Shown piece by piece: positions 24,546 through 32,302 of a DNA stretch of 64,000 bases; the stretch's first letter is position 1; the number at the start of each line of letters is the position of its first letter. This DNA is from an uncultured Atopobiaceae bacterium (GTDB taxonomy: Bacteria; Actinomycetota; Coriobacteriia; Coriobacteriales; Atopobiaceae): assembly GCA_944320975.1 (NCBI GenBank), contig CALUJM010000005.1, positions 62,001 to 126,000 of the forward strand. Reading direction: 5' to 3'. Under the pieces are notes generated by a model. That model made no database searches. It was not told the DNA's origin and was given only the letters and a program-made list of their open reading frames with translations. The translations under genes and the position numbers were made by a program.

Positions 24546-25817
24546 CTAGGACTCGGAGGCGTCTGCGGGACGCGGGAGCACGAGGTTCATGATGATGCCC
24601 ACGAGCGTGGAGGTGGCCATGCCGGGCAGCGTGTAGTCGCCGATGGGGATGGCGATGCCGGAGGTCTCCATGCCGACGCCCAGGATGATCACGACCGAGG
24701 CGATCATGAGGTTGCGGTTGACGTCGAAGTCGACGCGGTTGGAGACGAGCATGCGCAGGCCGTTGGAGGCGATCAGGCCGAAGAGCAGCAGCGATACGCC
24801 GCCCATGACCGGGCTCGGGATGGACTGGATGAGGGCGGCAAGCTTGGGGCAGAAGCCGCCGACGACCAGGGCGAAGCCGGCCGCATACCAGAAGATCTGG
24901 GTCGAGTAGACGCGCGTGACGCTCATGACGCCGATGTTCTCGGCATAGGTGGTCGTGGGAGGACCGCCGAGGAAGCCGGAGATCATGGTGGAGATGCCGT
25001 CTCCGGCGAGCGAGCGCGGGAGCATCTCGCGGTAGTCCTTGCCAACGATCTCGCCGACGGCGAGGAGGTGCCCGATGTGCTCGATGACCACGACGACGGC
25101 GACGGGGGCCACCAGGGCGATCGCGCCGAGGTCGAAGCGCGGCATCGAGACGTGCGGCAGGCCGATCCAGGCCGCCTCTGCCACGGGGGCAAAATCCACG
25201 AGGCCCAGCGCGAGCGAGAGCAGGTAGCCCACGATGATGGCGAGGAGGACGGGCACGGTCCCGACGATGCCGCTCATGCCGGAGAAGATGACGGCGGCCG
25301 CGAGCGTGACGGCGGCGACGATGGCGCCCGTGCCGAAGAAGACGCTCGTGCCGTCGGCCGCGTCCGTCATGAAGGCCATGTCCGCGGCCGTGGCCGCGAG
25401 GCCGACGCCGATGACGACCATAACCGAGGCCACCAGGACCGGCGGCAGGAGCCGGTCGAGCCAGCCGGTGCCCACCATGCGGATGATGCCCGCCACGACG
25501 AGAAACACCATGCCGGCCACGATGACGCCGGACATGGCGGCGTCGAGGCCCTTGGTGGCGCCGACGGCGAGGATGGGGCTGATGAAGGCGAACGAGCTGC
25601 CCAGGTAGCTGGGGATCTTGTTGCCCGTGACGAGCAGGTAGCAGATGGTTCCGATGCCCGAGCACATGATGGCAACGTTGGGGTCGAGGCCGGTGAGGAC
25701 CGGGACGAGCACCGTCGAGCCGAACATCGACATCATGTGCTGGATGCCCAGGGGAATGGCGCGGCCCACGGAAACGCGGTCATCGACGCCGATGACCTCG
25801 CGCTCATGCGCGCTCAT
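24546..25817 (-). CDS. Uracil/xanthine permease, NCS2 family (UraA-like)
   Basis: 423 aa. ATG 25817 was preferred over the one 21 bp upstream because TAGGAGA precedes it. About 12-14 membrane segments. UraA-type signatures: the Glu of VVVVIEHIGHLLAVGEI (substrate-binding helix) and GGPPTTTYAENIGV. Early block GIQHMMSMFGSTVLVPVLTG. Imports uracil with protons. It lies next to, but separate from, an AzgA-type purine permease, with a terminator between. Confidence 0.93.
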   Translation of the reverse strand: MSAHEREVIGVDDRVSVGRAIPLGIQHMMSMFGSTVLVPVLTGLDPNVAIMCSGIGTICYLLVTGNKIPSYLGSSFAFISPILAVGATKGLDAAMSGVIVAGMVFLVVAGIIRMVGTGWLDRLLPPVLVASVMVVIGVGLAATAADMAFMTDAADGTSVFFGTGAIVAAVTLAAAVIFSGMSGIVGTVPVLLAIIVGYLLSLALGLVDFAPVAEAAWIGLPHVSMPRFDLGAIALVAPVAVVVVIEHIGHLLAVGEIVGKDYREMLPRSLAGDGISTMISGFLGGPPTTTYAENIGVMSVTRVYSTQIFWYAAGFALVVGGFCPKLAALIQSIPSPVMGGVSLLLFGLIASNGLRMLVSNRVDFDVNRNLMIASVVIILGVGMETSGIAIPIGDYTLPGMATSTLVGIIMNLVLPRPADASES

Positions 25818-25860
25818 AGGCTCTCCTATCTCTTGCATGCCGAAGCTGCTTACAGAAAAA

Positions 25861-25882
25861 GGGGCCCGGAAGACCGGGCCCC
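25861..25882 (-). terminator. Terminator of the AzgA-type permease gene
   Basis: GGGGCCCGG-AAGA-CCGGGCCCC forms a 9-bp stem with a 4-nt loop 14 bp past the stop. On the minus strand it is followed by TTTTTCTG. Confidence 0.93.
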
Positions 25883-25895
25883 GACCTCGAGCGTA

Positions 25896-27209
25896 CTAGA
25901 CGACGAGGAAGTAGACGAGGAAGGCGAAGGCCGCGACCCACATGAGCGGCTTGACCTTCTTGAGCTGACCGGTGACGGCGGCGACCGCGACGTAGGCGAT
26001 GAAGCCGAAGCCGATGCCGTTGGAGATGGAGTAGGTCAGCGGCACGCCGGCGACGATGAGGAAGGCCGGCAGGCCCTCGAGGAGGTCGGACCAGTCGATC
26101 TCGGTGACCTCGCTCATCATGAGGTAGCCGACGAACACGAGGGCGCCGCAGGTCGCGGCGGAGCTCACCACGGAGATCAGCGGCGAGAAGAACGCGGCGA
26201 CGATGAAGAGCACGCCCGCGACGACCGAGGAGAGGCCGGTGCGGCCGCCGTCGGCGGCGCCGGAGGCGGACTCGACGAAGGTGGTGATGGAGGACGCGCC
26301 CACGAGGCCGCCCACCGCGGCGGCGGCGGAGTCGACGATCAGGATGGGCTTGATGTCCTGGACGCGGCCGTCGGGCTCGAGGAACTCGCCCTGCTTGGCC
26401 ACCGCCATGGCGGTGCCCATCGTGTCGAAGAAGTCGGACATCATGAGCGAGAAGGCGAAGACGAGCAGCGTCGGGTTGGTGACGACCTTGGCGATGCCCA
26501 TGACGCCGGCCTCGTCGGACTGGAACGGGGCGCCGAACGTGGTGAAGTCGAGGCCGGAGACGATGCCGGAGGGCATCTGGGTGACGCCGAGCGGGATGCC
26601 GGCGACGACGGCGATCACGATGCCGAGCAGCAGCGAGCCCTTGACGTTCATGGCGTACAGCACGATCGTGACGATGATCGAGATGAGGCCGACGAGGAAC
26701 GTGGGGCTGAAGACGTCGCCGAGGGCGACCATCGTGGACTCGTCAGCGACGATGATCCCGGCGTCGGCGAGACCGATCATGGCGATGAAGAGACCCAGGC
26801 CGACGGAGATGGCGTGGCGCAGCGAGACGGGGATGGCATCCATGATGGCCTCGCGCAGGCCGCAGAGGACCAGGATGAGAATCGCGACGCCCTCGATGAA
26901 GATGACGGCGCTCGCGGCGTGCCAGTCGCCGCCGGCAAGCCCGGTGAGCGTGTAGGCGAAGACGGCGTTGACGCCCATGCCGGAGGCGCAGGCGAGCGGT
27001 CGGTTGGCGAAGATGCCCATGAGGATGGTCATGATGCCAGCGCCGATGCACGTCGACGTGACGGCGGCCGCGGCGGGGATGCCCGCCGCCACGAGCAGCG
27101 AGGGGTTGACCGCGATGATGTACGCCATCGCGAGGAACGTGGTCAGGCCAGCACGGATCTCCTGACCGACGCTCGAGCCCCTCTCACCTGCCTTGAAGAA
27201 AGTTTCCAT
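25896..27209 (-). CDS. Adenine/guanine/hypoxanthine permease, AzgA-type NCS2
   Basis: 437 aa. It has the early block RAGLTTFLAMAYIIAVNPSL and ANRPLACASGMGVNAVFAYT typical of the AzgA/GhxP branch, plus SSITTFVESASGAADGGRTG. About 13 membrane segments. Proton-driven uptake of purine bases, fitting apt at 19.8 kb. AAAGGGA lies 11 bp before ATG 27209. No purine-riboswitch core was recognised in the 76-bp leader up to dut. Confidence 0.93.
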   Translation of the reverse strand: METFFKAGERGSSVGQEIRAGLTTFLAMAYIIAVNPSLLVAAGIPAAAAVTSTCIGAGIMTILMGIFANRPLACASGMGVNAVFAYTLTGLAGGDWHAASAVIFIEGVAILILVLCGLREAIMDAIPVSLRHAISVGLGLFIAMIGLADAGIIVADESTMVALGDVFSPTFLVGLISIIVTIVLYAMNVKGSLLLGIVIAVVAGIPLGVTQMPSGIVSGLDFTTFGAPFQSDEAGVMGIAKVVTNPTLLVFAFSLMMSDFFDTMGTAMAVAKQGEFLEPDGRVQDIKPILIVDSAAAAVGGLVGASSITTFVESASGAADGGRTGLSSVVAGVLFIVAAFFSPLISVVSSAATCGALVFVGYLMMSEVTEIDWSDLLEGLPAFLIVAGVPLTYSISNGIGFGFIAYVAVAAVTGQLKKVKPLMWVAAFAFLVYFLVV

Positions 27210-27285
27210 GCAAAAACATCCCTTTCAGTTGGTACGTACACTATGTTCTGCCTCGCGGCCGGGCCGCGGGCGCAAAACCAGGTGA

Positions 27286-27724
27286 TCAGACGCCGCTCGA
27301 GCCGAAGCCTCCGGCGCCGCGGTCCGTCTCGTCGAGCTCGTCGACCTCGACGAGGCTCACGACGGGGACGCGCTGGATGACGAGCTGGGCGATGCGGTCG
27401 CCGCGCGAGATGGAGATGGGGCGCTCGTCGTCGAGGTTGACGGCGCACACCTTGAGCTCGCCGCGATAGTGGGAGTCCACGAGGCCGGGCGTGTTGGCCA
27501 TCGAGAGGCCCTCGCGAAGGGCGAGGCCACTTCGCGGCTGGACGAAGCCCGCATAGCCCTCGGGGATGGCGACGGCAAGGCCCGTGGAGACGAGCCTGCG
27601 CTCGTGAGGCGCGAGGGTGACGTCCTCGTTGGCCCTGAGGTCGAGGCCGGCGTCGCCCTCGTAGGCATAGGTGGGAAGCTCGACCGTCGGGTCGAGGCGC
27701 TTGATCGGAAGCTCGATCTTGTCA

Positions 27725-27732
<8 letters not shown>
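27286..27732 (-). CDS. dut: dUTP diphosphatase
   Basis: 148 aa, trimeric dUTPase. All five motifs are visible: [36 protein letters not shown] and the C-terminal [10 protein letters not shown] that closes over the substrate. Hydrolyses dUTP to dUMP, keeping uracil out of DNA. The start overlaps the end of nrdR by 8 bp, so the two are cotranscribed. Confidence 0.96.
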
Positions 27733-28174
<442 letters not shown>

Positions 28175-28277
28175 CTAACCTCCTCGTGAAAACGCACCAT
28201 GAGAAGGTATCACAAAACGTTCAAATCTCGCAGCCGCCGAGGCTTCTCGAAACGAAGTGGAAAGGCTGGGGACCGGC

Positions 28278-28727
28278 CTAGTCGACGCCGCCGACGGGAA
28301 CCACGAGACGCTGACCGGGCACGATGAGACCGCCCTCGATGCCGTTGCGCTCCTGGATCCAATCCACGACCTCGCGCGAGGAGGCGGCCTCTCCGCACCG
28401 CCGGGCGATGTCCCAGAGAGAGTCCCCCTCCTGGACGACGACCGTCTGCGTTGGGAGCGCGTCGATCGCCTCCAGGGAGCGGACGGAGCGCGCCGGCTCC
28501 GCGAGGGCGGAGGCGAGCACGACGGCGAGGATGACGGCAGCGCCCGCAAGCAGCGCGCGAAGGGCCTGCCCGGCCTCGAGGACCGCGGGACGACGGGGGG
28601 CGCGCCTCGCAGGCGCCTGCCGGTGCCGAGCGCGACCGCCCTCGATCAGGACGAGCCCGCAGGGCCGCGCGCTCAGGGCCGCCGTGCCGTCGAACGCAGG
28701 AAGTGATGCGAAGGTGCGAGTGGTCAT
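28278..28727 (-). CDS. LysM-domain membrane protein, YneA-like SOS division inhibitor candidate
   Basis: 149 aa. ATG 28727 follows AAAGGGG; the longer frame upstream is not used because it crosses the promoter. One transmembrane segment at ~57-74 (ALLAGAAVILAVVLASAL), then a single LysM motif at ~95-145 (QTVVVQEGDSLWDIARRCG). This topology and the divergent position next to lexA are those of YneA, the SOS-induced cell-division suppressor of Firmicutes. An SOS box lies between its -35 and -10. Function is inferred from topology and regulation. Confidence 0.82.
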   Translation of the reverse strand: MTTRTFASLPAFDGTAALSARPCGLVLIEGGRARHRQAPARRAPRRPAVLEAGQALRALLAGAAVILAVVLASALAEPARSVRSLEAIDALPTQTVVVQEGDSLWDIARRCGEAASSREVVDWIQERNGIEGGLIVPGQRLVVPVGGVD

Positions 28728-28814
28728 CGTAGTCCCCTTTCGTCTCTGTGCCGAGACGGTTATAGCGCGGCGACCGGACAGAAATTGAAGGTGCAAACAG
28801 AACGCTTGTACCCT

Positions 28815-28842
28815 ATTATGTAAGTACAGTTGTTCGTGTCAA
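28815..28842 (-). promoter_or_regulatory. Promoter of the LysM gene with embedded SOS box
   Basis: On the minus strand TTGACA (28842-28837) and CATAAT (28820-28815) are 16 bp apart. The spacer holds CGAACAACTGTACT (28836-28823), close to the Gram-positive LexA box CGAAC-N4-GTTC. LexA binding there would block polymerase directly. Confidence 0.85.
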
Positions 28843-28849
28843 GACAAAA

Positions 28850-28889
28850 CGAACATCTGTTTGCAATTTTCAGGACGGTGCGCTAAGAT
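28850..28889 (+). promoter_or_regulatory. lexA promoter with SOS box
   Basis: CGAACATCTGTTTG (28850-28863) matches the LexA box. It overlaps a -35 TTGCAA (28861-28866) followed 17 bp later by TAAGAT (28884-28889). Autoregulation of lexA is the normal arrangement. Confidence 0.82.
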
Positions 28890-28914
28890 GGCAGCAACGA
28901 CGAAGGAGGCTCCC

Positions 28915-29562
28915 ATGGCACGCGGAAAGCTCGGCAAGCGCCAGCTCGCCATCTACGACTTCATCAGGTCCTACTCTGACGAGCACGGCTATCCCCCCTC
29001 GGTGAGGGAGATCGGCGCGGCGGTGGGGCTCGCCTCGCCCTCGACCGTCCACATGCACCTCAAGGTCCTCGAGGAGCAGGGGCTCATCAAGCGCGACTCC
29101 AAGAAGCCCCGCACCATCGAGGTCATGGACAAGGGCGAGGACCCGGACCAGCCGCTCGCCAGCGTCACCCAGGACGTGGACCGCGACGTCATGCGCCTCC
29201 CCCTGGTCGGCCGCGTCGCGGCGGGCACGCCCATCCTCGCGGAGCAGAACATCGAGGACACGCTGAGCCTGCCCACCTCAATCGTCGGCGATGCCAGCTC
29301 CTTCATCCTGCGCGTGCGCGGCGAGTCCATGATCAAGGCCGGCATCTTCGACGGCGACTACATCGTCGTCAAGGAGCAGCACGACGCTCATGACGGGGAG
29401 ATCGTGGTCGCCCTCATCGACGACTCCGCCACCGTCAAGACCTTCTATCGAGAGCGCGACCGCATCCGCCTCCAGCCCGAGAACGACTCGATGGAGCCCA
29501 TCTACGTTGACGACCCCGTCATCCTCGGTCGCGTCACCGCCCTCATCCGCTCGATCGGCTAG
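28915..29562 (+). CDS. lexA: LexA repressor
   Basis: 215 aa. ATG 28915 was chosen over 28888 because AAGGAGG lies 6 bp before it. N-terminal winged HTH (GYPPSVREIGAAVGLASPST). Self-cleavage site A103-G104 in VAAGTP, nucleophile Ser138 (RGESM) and general base Lys175 (SATVKTF). It represses SOS genes until RecA filaments trigger its autoproteolysis. recA with a matching box lies at 41 kb. Confidence 0.97.
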   Translation: MARGKLGKRQLAIYDFIRSYSDEHGYPPSVREIGAAVGLASPSTVHMHLKVLEEQGLIKRDSKKPRTIEVMDKGEDPDQPLASVTQDVDRDVMRLPLVGRVAAGTPILAEQNIEDTLSLPTSIVGDASSFILRVRGESMIKAGIFDGDYIVVKEQHDAHDGEIVVALIDDSATVKTFYRERDRIRLQPENDSMEPIYVDDPVILGRVTALIRSIG

Positions 29563-29566
29563 GCCC

Positions 29567-30334
29567 GTGGGAGCATCCCCCGAAAAGGCGACTCAGGCCC
29601 CGGCGCGCCCGCGCGTCGGGGCTTTCGACGTCGCGCGGGGAGCGGCCGTCATCTCGATGGTCGCCTTCCATCTCTGCTACGACCTGAAGTTCATCGCGGG
29701 GGCGGACCTCGCCTGGTTCGCACCTCCCCTCCAGGACGTCTGGCGGGCGAGCATCTCCTGGACGTTCCTGTTCATCGCGGGGTGCATGTGCCCGCTCTCG
29801 CACTCCAACCTCAGGCGCGCGCTCCAGTATGGGGCGGTCGCGCTGCTGATCTGGGCGGCGACCACGCTCGTCGCCGTCGACGCGCCCATCTCCTTCGGCA
29901 TCATCTACTGCATGGCGGCCTGCACGCTCGTCGCGTGGGCGCTCGGCCATGCGGGCGCGCTCCCAACGGGCCCCGTCGCCGCCGCCGCGCTCTTCATTGC
30001 GTTTCTCGCCCTGCAGGGCCTAAGGGACGGCATCATCGGCGTGCCCCCTGCCTCCGTCGAGCTCCCCTCCTGGCTCTACGAGACGGAATGGCTCTCCTGG
30101 CTCGGGTTTCCGGGGCCCGGGTTCTCATCGGGGGATTACTATCCGCTTCTCCCCCACCTTCTGCTCTTCCTCTCCGGGGCCTCGATGGGATCGTTCTGGG
30201 CGAGGCGCGGCTACCCGCGCTGGGCGTGCGAGGCGCATCTGGAGCCGCTTACCTGGTTCGGCCGCCATGCGCTTCTCGTCTACATCGTGCATCAGCCCGT
30301 GCTCCTGCTGATAGCCCTAGCGGCCTCATCCTAG
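29567..30334 (+). CDS. DUF1624/HGSNAT-type acyltransferase-like membrane protein
   Basis: 255 aa from GTG 29567, 4 bp after the lexA stop; the frame has no better start. VGAFDVARGAAVISMVAFHL is the family's opening block (DxxRG...M...H). About seven hydrophobic helices follow, ending in FGRHALLVYIVHQPVLLL, the C-terminal signature of the heparan-alpha-glucosaminide acetyltransferase/YeiB superfamily. Such proteins move acyl groups across the membrane to glycans. The substrate is unknown. Read-through from lexA would place it under damage control. Confidence 0.82.
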   Translation: MGASPEKATQAPARPRVGAFDVARGAAVISMVAFHLCYDLKFIAGADLAWFAPPLQDVWRASISWTFLFIAGCMCPLSHSNLRRALQYGAVALLIWAATTLVAVDAPISFGIIYCMAACTLVAWALGHAGALPTGPVAAAALFIAFLALQGLRDGIIGVPPASVELPSWLYETEWLSWLGFPGPGFSSGDYYPLLPHLLLFLSGASMGSFWARRGYPRWACEAHLEPLTWFGRHALLVYIVHQPVLLLIALAASS

Positions 30335-30432
30335 CCTCAGGCCAAGGCTCACGGGCAACCTGAGGGTTCATGCTCGACCGCAGCCTCAAGGTTCTTCTCG
30401 CCCCGCATCCCTCGAGCAGCCTCCCCGCCCGC

Positions 30433-30590
30433 GGACCCAAATCCGGATTTGGGTCCGAAAACGAGCGCACCTCTCGACATAAGATGATCTCCACAGGCGA
30501 ATGGCACATTGGGTTGTAAGTTCTTAATCTACTAGAACATTCTCTCTTGCAGACCCCTGCGGTACAGGACCCAAATCCGGATTTGGGTCC
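30433..30590. repeat. Two copies of the 24-bp palindrome, 134 bp apart
   Basis: Perfect palindromes (GGACCCAAATCC and its complement) lie at 30433-30456 and 30567-30590; the second extends to 28 bp with CA/TG. Thirty-two bases into the first unit stands GCGCACCTCTCG, the counterpart of GCGCACTTCTCG at the same offset in the 32-kb array. The remainder of the 538-bp gap 30335-30872 is AT-richer, with a small GTTCT/AGAAC inverted repeat near 30515-30540, and shows no gene. Confidence 0.9.
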
Positions 30591-30837
30591 TGAGGCATCC
30601 CGAAAGGCACCGGCGTCATCGAAGCGACGCATGCGTAGCGCTCGGTCACGCCTGAGAACGCCGAAATCCGCATCGAGCCGCAACCGGTCGGTCCTTCTCT
30701 GCCAACGGTAGGTCCCGGAGAAGCTTTTGATTTAAGTTTCGATCTGCAATCATGGGCCTCCCCGTACCGGCACATCACCTTCCCGCACAGCGTCAGATAA
30801 CTGCAAGTTGCGTGCAAGCATCCCGAATTCAATTTAC

Positions 30838-30873
30838 TTCACAGCAGCTCAACATAGCTGTATTCTTCTCACA
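30838..30873 (+). promoter_or_regulatory. Possible leaderless promoter for paralog 2
   Basis: TTCACA (30838-30843), a 17-bp spacer and TATTCT (30861-30866) end 6 bp before the ATG at 30873. The normal transcription start would fall on or next to the A of the ATG, and there is no ribosome-binding sequence. A leaderless message is therefore likely. Confidence 0.55.
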
Positions 30874-31982
30874 TGGATATCATCGTTTCACATATCACCG
30901 CCCTTGAGGTCCTCCGGAGATGGGACTCGTTCAAGCTCGTCGAGACGTCTGAGGCAGTACGGAATCCCACCCTGCCCAACCGCATGCCCACGGCGCGCGA
31001 GATCAAGGCGAGCCTCGAGCAGCTGCGCCCGCTCTCCGGCGCGACGCTCCCCCTCCACGTGCTCGTGGCATCGACCGCCGGCCGCCACCCGTCGCCCAAA
31101 GCAGTCGCCCATCTGGCGCAGCGAGACCTCCCCGACGGCTCGTTCTTCTCACTTGCCCCGGGCGTCTTCTGCTCGTCCCCCGAGCTCGCCGCGCTGCAGA
31201 TGGCCGAGTACGCGAGCGACCTCGAGCTTCTCATGCTCGTTGACGAGCTCTGCGGTCACTACGGCGTCCAGCCCCGCTCGAGCAAGGGTCTCGTCAAGCG
31301 CCGCGACCCCCTCACCAGCGTCGCCCGCATTTCCTCCTATCTTGACAAGGTGGGAGCCGCGCGATGCGCCGCCAAGCTGAGAAGGGCACTCGAGCGGGCG
31401 CGCGACCGATCCGGGTCGCCGATGGAGAGCCGCTGCGCCCACCGCCTCGAGTTCGAACCGATCCGCGGCGGCTACGGCCTCGAAGTCGTCGCGCTCAACG
31501 ACCCCGTTGCCGTCGAGCGCTCGGACGCGCTGCTCGTGGGCATGTCGACGCGCGTGCGAAAACCAGACATCATCCTGCTCGCTCCGGGGGACGACGCGTA
31601 CGCCCGGACCCCGTTTCGTGGCGTCGCCTTGGACTACCAGAGCGAATACCATCGTGAGGAGGCACAGGAGGCGCGCGACATCAACCGCAGAAACGAACTG
31701 CTCGCCGTCGACGTCAAGGACTACGAGATAGACAAGGAGCACTACGACGACGTCGACTACCTCGACTGGCTCGTATCGCGCATCCGAAGCGACCTCGGCA
31801 TCCCCGAGCCATGCCTCTCCGCCCGCTCACAGGCGACGTGGCGCGACCGTCGCGTGCGGCTGTGCAGGGATCTCGCGGCGGCCGACGGGCTTCACTGGAC
31901 AGGCAGGAAGCGTGGCATAGTCATGGCCGGGACCGCCGACTTCAAGGGGGAATCGCTCCCGAGACTGGACGCTCGGGACTGA
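30873..31982 (+). CDS. AbiEi/DUF559-like PD-(D/E)xK domain protein, paralog 2
   Basis: 369 aa, clear paralog of 12072-13139: GSFFSLAPGVFCSSPELAAL, ELCGHYG and PLTSVARISSYLDK match blocks there in the same order. The C-terminal nuclease-like core shows Glu in SPMESR, Asp in RKPDIILL and LDYQSEYH (canonical E-x-K replaced by D-x-Q), then the basic RDINRRNELLAVD helix and a Tyr/Asp-rich end. The N-terminus (IIVSHITALEVLRRWDS) resembles AbiEi-type antitoxin openings. Catalysis is uncertain, so it may be a DNA-binding regulator instead. It stands alone, flanked by palindrome repeats on both sides, in locally lower GC. Confidence 0.72.
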   Translation: MDIIVSHITALEVLRRWDSFKLVETSEAVRNPTLPNRMPTAREIKASLEQLRPLSGATLPLHVLVASTAGRHPSPKAVAHLAQRDLPDGSFFSLAPGVFCSSPELAALQMAEYASDLELLMLVDELCGHYGVQPRSSKGLVKRRDPLTSVARISSYLDKVGAARCAAKLRRALERARDRSGSPMESRCAHRLEFEPIRGGYGLEVVALNDPVAVERSDALLVGMSTRVRKPDIILLAPGDDAYARTPFRGVALDYQSEYHREEAQEARDINRRNELLAVDVKDYEIDKEHYDDVDYLDWLVSRIRSDLGIPEPCLSARSQATWRDRRVRLCRDLAAADGLHWTGRKRGIVMAGTADFKGESLPRLDARD

Positions 31983-32007
31983 TGGGCGCGGCATCTGGGT
32001 TCCGAGG

Positions 32008-32302
32008 GGACCCAAATCCGGATTTGGGTCCGGGGCGGGGCGCACTTCTCGGGTTGCGGATGCTTTCCCGGGCTGAGAATAACCTTGCAGTTGATGCTTT
32101 TAGTCTATGGAAGGTGTCGGCGGCTGGTGCCCCCTACGAGCCAGGACCCAAATCCGGATTTGGGTCCGGGGCAGCGCGCACTTCTCGGGTTGCGAATGTT
32201 TTCCCAGGCTGAGAATAACCTTGCAGTTGATACTTTTAGTCCTCGAGTGCCTGCTGGCACTCGAGGCCCGTTTGATCAGGACCCAAATCCGGATTTGGGT
32301 CC
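32008..32302. repeat. Array of three 24-bp palindromes at 135-136 bp spacing
   Basis: Perfect palindromes start at 32008, 32144 and 32279. The first two head 98-bp direct repeats (32008-32105 and 32144-32241) that differ at about 6 positions and share GCGCACTTCTCGGGTTGCG, then AATAACCTTGCAGTTGAT. The third palindrome follows an inverted stem CCTCGAGTGC/GCACTCGAGG at 32241-32266. The third palindrome, the stem and the end of unit 2 lie inside the 3' end of hflX. Confidence 0.93.

Noticed and set aside
27210..27285. Purine riboswitch ahead of the AzgA-type permease
   Set aside because: The 76-bp leader lacks the conserved loop sequences of the purine aptamer and is very short.
25068..27380. 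770-aa plus-strand frame rich in Asp/Glu/His/Arg
   Set aside because: Antisense to two membrane permease genes, whose hydrophobic codons read as charged residues on the other strand.
30433..32302. CRISPR array
   Set aside because: Palindromes recur at ~135 bp, but the intervening DNA is itself repeated between units and far longer than spacers; no cas gene is present.
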